A DNA stretch of 64,000 bases, from NCBI GenBank assembly GCA_022315425.1, contig JAIUPT010000014.1, forward strand, positions 62,001 through 126,000, given 5' to 3'. The notes beneath the pieces were generated by a model, which saw only the letters and a list, made by a program, of their open reading frames with translations, searched no databases and was not told where the DNA came from. Within the stretch, counting starts at the first letter, position 1; each line of letters begins with the position of its first letter. Below are positions 36,601 through 46,751 of this stretch, piece after piece. A program made the translations under genes and the position numbers. Source of the stretch: Pseudevernia furfuracea. Taxonomy: Eukaryota; Ascomycota; Lecanoromycetes; Lecanorales; Parmeliaceae.

Positions 36601-36765
36601 TGCGTCCATTCGGCGACGTGTGGAGAGCGCCGCTCCGAGTCCAGAAAATTCTACGGGTGCCTCATATTTTATAATTGAGAAGTCCAATTTGAGACTTCCC
36701 AAAGCCAGGGTATTCTCGTTGGTAGCTGAAAACACGCTTGCCGCCATTTTACCTAGACTTGCCAT
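33605..36765 (-). pseudogene. Large conserved fungal protein gene, broken by three stops and a frameshift
   Basis: From ATG 36765 the minus strand reads a coherent protein (MASLGKMAASVFSATNENT...) for about 145 codons to AWDAKEAIS near 36320. There the frame jumps without any intron-like sequence; the text resumes in another frame at ARWDASARAWL. That second frame then runs to 33605 interrupted only by TAG 36131-36133, TGA 35723-35725 and TAA 35387-35389, with protein-like text directly on both sides of each. The remaining 593-codon frame after the last stop (35386-33605) is open and could still be translated. The whole locus would encode about 1050 residues. I recognise the style as a conserved Pezizomycotina family (SLHLGFTDW, GKWVADLDIL landmarks) but know no name or function. 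Confidence 0.7.
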
Positions 36766-37294
36766 AGTTGCTCTTCCAACAGTGCACCGCAAGGCGGAGG
36801 TCAGAAGCCTTTGGTATAGAATTGATTAGCGCAGTAAGCACCAACAGATTATCGCATTGATTGTGTAGCTGTTTCATGCTGGAAACGAAGATTCTCTTTA
36901 ATTGGGTCCACTTCGTAGCCTTATATTCCATCTCATTTCAGCCTCGTCGACGTGCAAATTGCGTCTAGGCCAGATTGGGGCCACCGCTCCGCTCCTGCAG
37001 GAAGGCAGTGAAGCAGTGCCAAAAGATCATTACCTTATGAGAGGCATCATCCATCACAACATAGTGACTTCGTCATCCTCGAAGACCTCGCATAGCTCGG
37101 GATACTCGTCATGGACGAAAGAAGGTTGCCACAGGGCTCGGCTTCTGTCACTTGGCTGACTAAGCCCATAAGAAGAAATGAAGGTAGAGAACGCGTTTCA
37201 ATCTGCTCCTCTTCCAGACGTCTCAATGATTGAACTAGCTCAGAGTGTCACATTCAGATGACTGGGAGTGACCCTCCAAAAGCTCCTGCTTGAG
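36766..37294. other. Intergenic between two broken genes
   Basis: Nothing recognised; could contain decayed 5' sequence of the MYND locus. Confidence 0.45.
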
Positions 37295-38150
37295 ATGGCC
37301 GCCAATCCTGGCTGGATAGCCAACGGCACCAAGCGCTGTAATGGCTGCAAATACCTCCAAGCCTTAGATTGCAGCAGTACTGGTCGAAGACAGGACTGGC
37401 AGCATCACAAGTCCGTCTGCAAGAGTCGAACCCCTGCCAGCGCCAAAGTCGTGCCAAAGTACTGCTCCAACCTAGGCTGCGCAGCCTGACCAGGGCAAGT
37501 CAAGAAACCCTGCGCCAGCTGCGACCGCGGCGCTACCTACTGCAGTGTGATCTGTCAGCGAGAGGACTGGGAAGGCCACAAGCCCGCGTGCCATGACCAC
37601 ATAGCTGCCTTCCTTCAACGATACGATTGCCAGGACGGTCATGATCCACTCAAAATCCGACGGTGGTGTACTATACGCTACTCTAAATTCCTCATCTCAG
37701 ACCCCGCCGGCGCCCCATATCACAAAAGATCGGATTCCCACTGCTCGTACAGCGGCCTAACGAAGAGTCGGCAAAGGGACCGCTGGGAGATAATTAGCAT
37801 GCTACGTGGCTCATGAAAGATCCCGTGACGGGGTTCGCACCGACGGAGTTGCAGGGTGGTGTTGGAAATGTCATTGTTGCCAGGGTAGATGGGAAACCAC
37901 TGGATACGGCGATTCTGGGAGCTGCCATGGACTACATCTCTGATATGGTGGAGGCGTTTGAGAACGGGACAGGAGCAGCGCAGGAATACTACAATAGAGG
38001 TCCGCTAGACCTATTCATTATGGACCATTTGAAAGATGCAAGAGGAATTCAAAGCGTTTCAAGGGGAACATGCACCGGGATAGGACTGGCAAGGCGGTGC
38101 TACTGTGAAGCCTGCAGTACCCAATTACGGGTGCAGGTAATCTCAGGCCA
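37295..38150 (+). pseudogene. MYND zinc-finger protein gene, broken
   Basis: From ATG 37295 the frame reads one degenerate MYND-like finger (KRCNGCKYLQ...DWQHHKSVC). It meets TGA 37487-37489, then continues in the same frame into a second, canonical finger (CASCDRGATYCSVICQREDW, then GHKPAC). A second TGA at 37814-37816 ends that frame, and the coherent text resumes one frame over at KDPVTGFAPTELQGG, running to about 38150 before becoming low complexity. MYND fingers mediate protein-protein contacts. Two stops and a frameshift make a functional product unlikely. The 3' limit is approximate and abuts the convergent cysteine-rich gene. Confidence 0.65.
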
Positions 38151-38184
38151 TCAATGTGATGAGCTTGTTCCTTCAATCCAATTT

Positions 38185-38762
38185 TCACTCAAGCCTCCTT
38201 CCTTCCTTCCCTCCTTCATCTTCTTCTTGTCCTTCTCGCCGCCTAGCTGCCGCCGTAGGACACTGCGAGCAAGTCGCAAACTCCCCGGAACCATCCCTCG
38301 CCGAGCAAAGCGCAAACGGCACCTGGGCCTCCTCACACAACCACCCACAGCAGGGATTAGGCGTCGCAGGGCATCCCGTAGCGCTATAGCCGGCGGTGCT
38401 ACAGGCTGGCGTCGACACTGTAGACGAGGGCGATGTAGTGGTAGCACAGGTGGCAGTGGGAGAGCCACATGGGTAGCAAGAGGCGAGGACGGTCTCGTTA
38501 TTGGGCGAGCAGACGCTGAAGGGGACTTCTGCTTCGGCGCAGACGAAGGCGCAGCAAGGATCGTAGGGGGTAGGACAGGCGGCGATGGATTGGCGGGCGC
38601 AGGTTGAGGTGTTAAGGGCCGTTGAGGTGGGAGAGGTGGAGTTCTGGGAGGATGTCTGTCAGCTTCGGCTTGGATTGTGGGGAGGTGGTTTGTACGAGTA
38701 CTGACCGCGGACGTCATTGCCACCAAGGCAACGGCTACTGAAATGCTCCTTGTGAAAGACAT
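38185..38762 (-). CDS. Small secreted cysteine-rich protein with two tandem repeats
   Basis: Exons 38762-38706 and 38643-38185 (62-nt intron) give 171 aa. Exon 1 is exactly a signal peptide (MSFTRSISVAVALVAMTSA). The mature protein contains two copies of a roughly 40-residue unit, C-P-x-x-P-x-P-C-C-x(4)-C-x-E-A-x-V-P-F-x-x-C-x(n)-C-x-x-C: first ACPTPYDPCCAFVCAEAEVP, second GCPATPNPCCGWLCEEAQVP. A Thr/Ser linker separates them, and the tail is charged (Arg/Glu/Gly/Lys). The internal duplication, even cysteine count per unit and secretion signal suggest a disulfide-rich extracellular protein, possibly an effector-like or surface protein. I do not recognise a named family. A further intron near the C-terminus cannot be excluded. 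Confidence 0.82.
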
Positions 38763-39372
38763 TTTGTAATAAGAATATCTGGGGGAGATAGGCCGAAGCT
38801 TCAAGGTGTGCGTAGTGAATTGCTTGTAGGATGTTTCAAGAACGTCCATCAGGGTGGCTTGGCATCAGAACGAGGCAGGAGCCCACGAGTAGGGAATGCC
38901 ATGACTCTCAAAGCCTGTCAGGCAGTCGGTGAAGACCAAGAAAGTGTAAGACGAGCTGCAGGTACAAGGTGCGCTGCTGATGATGGTGATGATGATGCTG
39001 GGCGAGTCGGAGAGCTTGACGAATGGGGCGATCTTCTTAAGGTAAGAGCTCTGGACTTTCGCTGGATGTCAAACATGTTGTACATATTGAACGACTTAGC
39101 CTCGTTGTTGAATCCTTGATGGTTCAACTGCTCGTTGAGTTGCGACTGTTATAACGTACACGACCGCAATGCTTTCTTTGTTGAGGCTCTGCGGTAGCCC
39201 CCACGGCCCCACCAGCGTCCGACCAATCAAAATTTAGTATTGAACTGTTCTTGGATAACTAAGAACTATGTAAGGAGGCGCAGCAAACCCATCTCCTCCC
39301 TGAGGGCCTGAGGATGCTTGGTCCGTGGAAGTAATTGATAAGTTCAGACGGCGTCACCACAATTCCAGCACA
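38763..39372. other. Divergent intergenic region
   Basis: Lies between a minus-strand and a plus-strand gene start; nothing recognised beyond a (GAT)n-like run near 38980. Confidence 0.5.
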
Positions 39373-42017
39373 ATGGGCAAGACCATCCAACTTCCAGACT
39401 GGAGTCTCAACTACCGAGTCGCAGCTTTTGGGGCCTACGCAACAATACTTGTCGAGTCGATATACTTGATACTCGGAAACTTTGAGAACGCGTCTCTGCT
39501 CTCCATTAGCATTCTCACCAATGGCTCCGCAATTCTTGTTGCCGGGTTTGGCGGTGCTTCCTCGACACCTTTTGCGATCATTCGAATCTGTTTAACAAGT
39601 CTATTCCTTCTTTGTGCCATCATACTCAAAGAAAACGAGACATTCGATGGAACCTACGCTATCCTTTGCAGCGTGGCACATCTCGTTTACCAGCTGCGAT
39701 TGCGGCAGAATGGGGACCACTCAGACGCGTTCCTGCCTCAGCACGAGAAACGTGAGAAGGTGAATGAAACGCCATCGGAAAGCTGCCTGCCTACCCCTTC
39801 ACCAGACTACAACGACGCGACAACATTCTCGAGGCGCCTCCGCATCTTTTTCGGCGACATTGTTTGCCTGGAAGGCGCCATCGTGCCCGTCACTGTCCTA
39901 GGAACGGTAATGACCTACCGCGTTTTCGACTTCGATCTCGGATTCGGTCTGGTCTTCGCTTCTATGTCAGCTTTCCTATTCTCTATATTACTGGTGTTCA
40001 TCAACTATGCTCGAGTGAGAGGCCGACGGATTGAAACTCGGAAAGGATTACAAAGATTGGGCAGCATGATGTTAGTCATTGGGACTTTCTGCTTTGTCTT
40101 CTTTACCAGCGTGGAGTTCCCGTACATTGATTTCAATTGGTGGAAAATCGCCTTCGGTTTCTCTTGGTTCGTACTTTGCTTATCCTCCTGAGTCTACTTA
40201 TTGGCAGATTCTCATCTTCCAAATATAGGTTTATATTCCTGATCATCAGAACCTGGGTCGCCTGCCGATTCTTCATCCATGCCACCCTCTTTTCCTGTGC
40301 GGTATGCTGTCAGAGAGAAGCCGGCATACATGGACCTTTGACCCAAGAGGCTTCCGTTCGTTGTATTTGGGATGACTACGCTACGTTACCGGCCATAGAG
40401 CAGGATAAGGACGAAACAATGAGTCGATCAACCACTTTCCGAATAAGGCGGCAGAGAAGTGCGGATCTTGTCGAACGATTTTGGCTCAATGACCAAGAGT
40501 GGTTTCAAATAAGCCCGAGGGGCTTCGTGGTCTTTTTGTTCTCTTGTGTCGCATTGGCCTCCCTCAGCGGTGGCGCATTGAACTCAGACGGGGTCTTCGC
40601 CAGCATTGGCAGCAAGGTTTCAAAAATTACAGCGTTCTACGTCACCATGGCTTTCACCTTTGTTTCGACGGGCCATACTCCAGCTGGAGACTCTCTAGAG
40701 CTCATGTTCATTCCGCTCAGACACAACTTCCCAGATTGGAAGGCGACTGCAAAAGCGATAATCGCAACGATGCTGGTGCATGCTTCCCTTGTGTTCTCGG
40801 CTTTTTCGGAAGTGGACCCGAGCTTCGCCACGCCGCTTGCATGCACAATCATGGCGCCTTTGCTACTCGCTGGCATTTCAAGTCGTTCGGACTCCACGGG
40901 TCAGCAAGGGAACCGTGGACCAGGCCCCGAACAAAAGACAGGAGAAGTACGCTCTGATGAGCCCCCGTCGTCGACTGCTAAGGCTTGGACCATAGATTCG
41001 ACAATGGTATACTCTTCTTCAAGATTCAGATGTCTTGATCTTCGAGTGCTTCTATTTGGCCTTTCTGTTGCACTTTTCGATGTGCTGTGCAATCAGTTTC
41101 AGGATGAAATGTCCGTCACAAGATGGCCCATAAGTGCAGTCGTTGCGGTCTCCGTCACAGCAATGTGGCTCTATCTAGAAAACATGGTACCCACATCTCG
41201 AGAAATTGAGCCTGGGTTTCTCTGCTTAACTGCGGCCGCTCTGGTGGGGATTTTCAGCCACGTCAACTTCCTTGATGCTTTTGGGCTTTATGACAACGAG
41301 TGGGAGGATGAAAATTTCACTCACACGATGCCCGTGCCTGAGAATGCCAGTCATTTGAAACCCATCATGATTGCCTTGTGGTACACGACACTGATCTCTA
41401 TGGTCGTGTTCAACCGCCGGCTAGTCCACCTAAAGGCTGACCAAAGGTTCCCTGCTACGAACGGGCAGGCTCCCAAGAAAAGCCATCTGCTTTTCGGCTT
41501 TCACCTCAAGACGTCACGAATCAATTTTTCATGGCAACTCAGAGATTCTGGAGTCACCATCTCCCTCGTGTTTACAATGATGGCTTCCTGTATAGGCGAA
41601 AGTTGGCCGCTTGACATGAATACCACCGTGGCCGGTCTCCTGCTCTTTGCATTCGTCATTGGCTTTCACCTTCGACCCAAGGGTGATCATCTGGATGAGA
41701 AGAGGAGTTTGCATCACGTAGCGGCGCTAGTCTTTTCTGCCTTGATGACGATCCTGGCAGTTCACCTGAGCCGCCACGGCGTGTCGAACGATCGTGTGTC
41801 GGATCCAAAGAATGATTGGAAAATTGGTTCATGGTCGGCCGTGGGCTCCTATCGGCTTTTTTTGATTGTGATGTTTTGGCTGGAGGACAACGGGTGGTGT
41901 TCTACGAAACGGATTCATGTCGAAAAGCTGCCGACAAGGGTTCTGCAGGACGAGGGAAAAGTCGCCGTGGAAGAAGGGGAGCAGCAGGGAGCTCTCAATG
42001 CGACTGCCAACGATTGA
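39373..42017 (+). CDS. Large polytopic membrane protein, unknown function
   Basis: Exons 39373-40166 and 40229-42017 join (62-nt intron, donor GTTCGT) to 860 aa; the splice turns two stop-terminated frames into the continuous helix FSW-FIFLIIRTW. I count roughly 16-18 hydrophobic helices, for example VAAFGAYATILVESIYLILG, DLGFGLVFASMSAFLFSILL, GFVVFLFSCVALASLSGGAL and TVAGLLLFAFVIGFHL. Two polar loops, about residues 120-160 and 475-510, are likely cytosolic. The C-terminal 40 residues are charged. No transporter signature is recognised. An upstream non-ATG extension was ignored in favour of ATG 39373. Confidence 0.82.
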
Positions 42018-43144
42018 GGGAGCGTCATATAAGCCGCCAAATCATCATGGCCAGTCGGCAAGGGTGTCATCTAAGTTCGTGCCAATGACGATATCGATAA
42101 GGTATTATCGAACGACTACTCGAGCCCGATAGACCAGTAAGGGATACTCTGCTGCATCATCCCGGGACTACCAAAAAGACGGTATTCTCGGATGCATTAC
42201 GCTGACCTGACCGAACCAAGGCTCCGGGCGTTTAGTTGATTAGAGATCTCGAGAAGTTCTACGCTTCCTAAACGATGGCTAGGCAGTCAAAAATAGTGCC
42301 TATGCAATATGGTATTGTAAGATGGTGGAGTGGCTGATGATACTACTAGCATCGCACCCGGCTTATATTTGACTTCTGCAAGATCTTGCGGTGGAAAATC
42401 TGTCCACCCAAGGGGGGTTTTTTTTTTCAAGGAATAAGCCCGGTTGGAAGACTGTGCATGTGATTCCCCGACTTTGGAAGAAATTCCTCTTCCGCTCGCT
42501 AGCCATCGATCAGTAGCATCCGGCACCATAAGGCCATCCTAAGGTCGCACTCACATTTTACCGAAGATTCTTACTACTCGAAACAGATAGAGATCAGAAC
42601 CTCTATAGTTTTTACAAAGTTCAATATCCTGAGAAACAATCTTCTGTCATCATCTAAACGATTATTCACAGCACTGCAGCGACAGCCTCGCACCCTGCCT
42701 TTTCCCTGTTTCGATGTCACCGCAAACCTGTCTCCGCCATCCAACATCCAAAACGCTTATGTCGCCATAAAGGTTCATGCTTAGATGTCCAACGACGCAA
42801 AACGTGAGCTCTTGATTCGACAATCGCGCCATGTCCATTACAAACGGCAGATCTTCTCTTCGCACATTTTGAGTCAAGATAAGGAGGGTGGCACTGCGGT
42901 GACAAATGGGCATCTATACTCTCGCAGACTGGGCAACCACGTGACACGACAATGCTATCTCTCGCAAGAGTGCAAAATAAAAGCTTCCCAACTCGACTGA
43001 ATTCCCTTTCGCAACGATAGATGGAACAAAACACGGTAAAGACCGGAGGGTAATACAACTTGTGCAACCCAGAGCAAGCAGAATGTCCAAGCTATTAACT
43101 TATCGGCATTGATTTCCGTCCAATCTTGGTCAAAGAGAGTTAGT
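42018..43144. other. Intergenic, convergent 3' ends
   Basis: No gene supported; a T tract lies at about 42418-42428. Confidence 0.55.
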
Positions 43145-44125
43145 TCATTGCCGCTCAGCATCGCTGGTCTGATCTCTCCATCTCCATGTCAGATCCTGCC
43201 AGAGCCATTTCAAATTCCCTCTATTGCTCTTCTGTTTCGCGCGCCCTAGTTCTCGGATAGAATCTATGTCCTTCTTACCCATCCACCACGCCCTGAGCCA
43301 CTTCTCTAAACGCGCCATCGTTGCCTCATCCGGTTCATCCTTCCACCGCATCAGAGTCGATGTTACAATTCGCCTCCCAAAACCTTCGCGCAGGACAACA
43401 TCCACATCCTCGTTCAGACTATAAGCCTCCCACCGTGCCATCTGCCACTGCTCCTCTGTTACATGGTCCTCCCACCGTCTCTTCTCTTTCTCGTCAATCC
43501 TTTCCAAGATGTAGAAGAAATCGTCCTTGCCCAAAATCTCACCTCTGCGCATCCGTCGTGTCAGCGTAGCTTCGCGCCCTTGAAAAAAAACGGCCTCAAC
43601 GACCGAGACCACCAAACCCAAAACCAACCACCCGTGAAGCCGTTCTCGCGCTTTTTGGGTCAAATGCCTCTTCTTAACTATACGATACTCATCCATCGTC
43701 GTCGATCTATTCATCAACGGCACCTCCAACCGCCCAATCCTCACCGCCTTCCTAGAATTCAAGACATCGATCCCATACTTCTCCAACGTATTCATCCCCA
43801 GCAGTAGCCCCAAGTCCATTGCCGGAAGCACCGTAGCATGAACCTCGATCTCCTTTCCTGCAATCTCCATGGTGAAAATGGCGCAGACGTTGCTGGCGGT
43901 GCTCCCCGCGATGCCGTGGCACGTGCGCGTGCGCGTGCGCGTGCGCGTGGGCTTGGTGGGCAGGCGCAGGACTTGGACCCAGCGGTCGTCGACGCAGGAG
44001 ATATCGGCGCCCGTGTCCAGGCACACGACGACGGTCCTCATCCGCTCGCCGTTGAAGATGCGGGCTTCGACCTGTGCGTAGCCTTTGGAGTCAGGTTGGT
44101 CGACGATCGATTGGCGCTTCTTGTA
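43145..44125 (-). CDS. Retropepsin-like aspartyl protease domain protein (5' exon uncertain)
   Basis: The main exon, 44125-43145, encodes 326 residues. It opens after a plausible acceptor (CACCTAG) and soon shows VVVCLDTGADISCVDDRWV, the DTGA catalytic motif of retropepsins. A second conserved element, MDLGLLLGMNTLEKYGIDV, corresponds to the family's LILGxxxL region. An arginine/threonine tandem (RTRTRTRT) is encoded by a GTGCGC repeat at about 43920-43950. Downstream come a hydrophobic segment (WLVLGLVVSVVEAVFF) and a charged helical C-terminus. No gag, reverse transcriptase, RNase H or integrase text is nearby, so it looks like a stand-alone cellular gene. The 5' exon is probably between 44206 and 44490 (donor GTAATG near 44245) but its start is not fixed. 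Confidence 0.65.
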   Translation of the reverse strand, partial: YKKRQSIVDQPDSKGYAQVEARIFNGERMRTVVVCLDTGADISCVDDRWVQVLRLPTKPTRTRTRTRTCHGIAGSTASNVCAIFTMEIAGKEIEVHATVLPAMDLGLLLGMNTLEKYGIDVLNSRKAVRIGRLEVPLMNRSTTMDEYRIVKKRHLTQKARERLHGWLVLGLVVSVVEAVFFQGREATLTRRMRRGEILGKDDFFYILERIDEKEKRRWEDHVTEEQWQMARWEAYSLNEDVDVVLREGFGRRIVTSTLMRWKDEPDEATMARLEKWLRAWWMGKKDIDSIRELGRAKQKSNRGNLKWLWQDLTWRWRDQTSDAERQ

Positions 44126-46751
44126 CTAGGTGATCGAACAGCCGTTGGCAAACGTGTCTGCAGTTTTTCCCCCTTTTTTGGGGAAGGTGGTTGTGGGGGG
44201 GGTGGGAGGGGGGACAATTTCGGGGCGCTCTCTCTCTCCACATTACCTTGGGTTTATAGGGGAGAGGTTTCCTGTTGGCGCTGCCAGCTGCCGCCGGCTT
44301 CAGGTCAGATATCCATCTCCTTCCACAACACCCGATTTTTGGCAGCCCTGATACAGATGCATACCACTCGCAGCGCACTTGCAGAAGAGTGTATGGGCGA
44401 AAGCTTGTGCGCAGGGTGTGGGGTAAGTGCGGTGGGAAGAATACGGTGTGCATGATATGCATGGAAGACAGTAAACAGATAGCGACCAAGGTGATGACGC
44501 AGATGGACTCAGGAAACGACTTGGGGGGTCTAGAGAACTGGAAAAGTGAAAGGCAGCTATGTACAGAAATTTCAGATTGGTGAGATAACGAAGACGAACT
44601 GGTGATGCGTGAGGTCGTCTAGCTAGGCTACAGGTCGTCTGGCTAGGCTACCACAAAGGGATTTCCCAATTCCCCCCCTTGCATATGCACGTCACTCAAT
44701 CCGAATTCCCGACACCTGGGATCCGCCACCACACGAGCGCTTCCTGAAGACCTCGTGTTTTCTTTTCAACTGTCTCTCTCGTGTGCGCCCTGATTCTAGT
44801 GTAATTGGGCAGCGCATGTCCCGCGGGAAGATGTCTACGCAACGCCAAACACCGGCAACGAGAATCATTATGAATGAAAGAGGCAATCTCGAAATACTAG
44901 GACCTGAACCCGCCGTCCAAAGACGTCTTATCGATAGCGGCGCAGAGAAATGCTCTTAGTACAGTCAGAGCAGCATCGTCTCCCAATCATCCATCTCTAG
45001 AGCGAGCGGCTTCTGAAGAAAACAAAACGTCAACCAGACTGAATAATGCCCCAAAAAAAAGCGGGGGAGAAGTTGAGAAGGCTGCAAAAACTGCCAAACT
45101 TTACACCCTCAATCGACCAGAAGCAGCCATGGCAGGAAAGAGAGAGAACGAGTAACCGCATCACAGTCAGAGAAACCCGAATCCCTTAGTTCAACCTCTG
45201 ATGCCCGATTGGGCGAAGGGGCCCTGATACCTGTATCCCCCTCTTTGAACCATCCCCCCCTCCCCCCTTTCCCTACACACCAGGGCACAACTTCCGGGCT
45301 GGGCGCAGTCTTGGGTGCATGAAACGCCGTGGTCCCACTACCTGTAGAGCGCGTTCATTCGCGAACGGAATCCTCCCTCCCTTCGGGGGGGGGGGTCCAA
45401 CGTATCGAATAGGAGGGAGGGTACGGGTATCAGGTCCCCTGCCATGGTTGAATGGCGACATTCGTTGCTTAGGCCGATGGTAAGTATTATTACGAACTCT
45501 GCATGCATGGATGCGTGGGGGAAGGATAGCGAAACGGGAGATGAGATGAGAAGAGATGAGAGGAGAGGAGAGGAGAGGAGAGAAGAGGCATTGGATGGCA
45601 TCGATCGATGTGCTGAGTGAGAGTCGGAAGTTGGGTGGAACGAGCACGCCCTCACTCCCTCCCTCAACGACCTACTGATGAGAAAAGCTGATTTTTGCCC
45701 CCACCAAATGTTGTAAAGCCAGAAAGTCAGAAAGCCAGAAAGGTACAGTACAGTAGAGTAAAGTAGAGTAAAGTAGAGTAGATAGATAAGATAACTTATC
45801 TCATAGGAAAAAAAGTGTAGATGGAGACTAGAAAAGCCATAAGGAGCACAAGACCTAAAGCGATACATCACATCACATCACATCACAGTACACACGATGT
45901 CGTACTTACTCTACAAATCTAAATCTAATCTGCAGAAAGCGTCGCGTTGTAAGTAGTCTCGTCAGGATATTCCCCAATCAATCCCCATCATCACTATCAT
46001 TCTCCAGGACCCCCCCCCCATGATCCCATCCCGATTAAATTTCCAATCCCCGGCCCCTACCTAGCGTGCGGCAAAGCTCCGAAAAGTTGAGTTCAAGCCC
46101 AAAGAGCGCCCCCGGGATCTGAATGGGGTGTGCCCCAATTGTTGACCTAATTTGGGGCCACCAGGGGCGTAGCGTGTTATTTAGAGCGCGCGCAAACCCT
46201 CGAGTTTCGTTTCTCGCTTTTTTTTTTGTTCTCGCTCAAGAGGTTTCCCGGTGGGATTGATTGTATTGTATTGGTGCTACTGTATCCTTGCCGTTGGTAA
46301 GATGAGGAGAGGAGAGGAGAGGTGACGTCGTGCGGATACTTCTTCCTATGGATCTTGAGTCACTGAGGGTGCGAGCAGTGTGGGAATGAAGGGACGGGGA
46401 ATGGAGTGGAGTGGAGTGGAGTGGATTATGGCATTGATGGTTCCGAGGATGGCGACATGTCACGGCTGCAGGCGTGAAAAAGCGCTGTACAGAAGCTTGA
46501 TTAAGGTAAGGACAGTGATTGAGCTAAGAGCTAAATGCAAGATGCAGCGTGCTTCATGCCATCGTCATAATGTTCGAAAGAAGTGAAGGAAGTATCTCGG
46601 TGAAGCCGGTCCACGCAGCAAGAATCGAAAATATTTCTCCCCATAAAATCGCCCTACATCAAGGTTGGTAGAAGATGCCAATCACACAGCACATCGAGTG
46701 ACATCCTTCCCATGTGAATTAAGAATGATCACCAAGCATTCCATCTCTTAC
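44126..46751. other. Intergenic, low-complexity tracts
   Basis: Apart from the possible 5' exon of the retropepsin gene (44206-44490), no gene is supported. It has a 20-bp tandem duplication at about 44613-44651 (GTCGTCTAGCTAGGCTACAG, then a near-copy) and GAGA/GAGAGG tracts at about 45540-45585. AGTA(G/A)AGTAA repeats lie at about 45750-45782, CATCA repeats at 45868-45885 and G and C runs near 45385 and 46010. Confidence 0.5.

Noticed and set aside
38151..38849. 232-codon Pro/Arg-rich minus-strand frame
   Set aside because: Out-of-frame reading through the intron and exon 2 of the cysteine-rich secreted gene; the spliced model has a signal peptide and repeated cysteines.
43145..44125. LTR retrotransposon
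   Set aside because: Only a retropepsin-like core is seen; no long terminal repeats, primer-binding site, reverse transcriptase or integrase can be read nearby.
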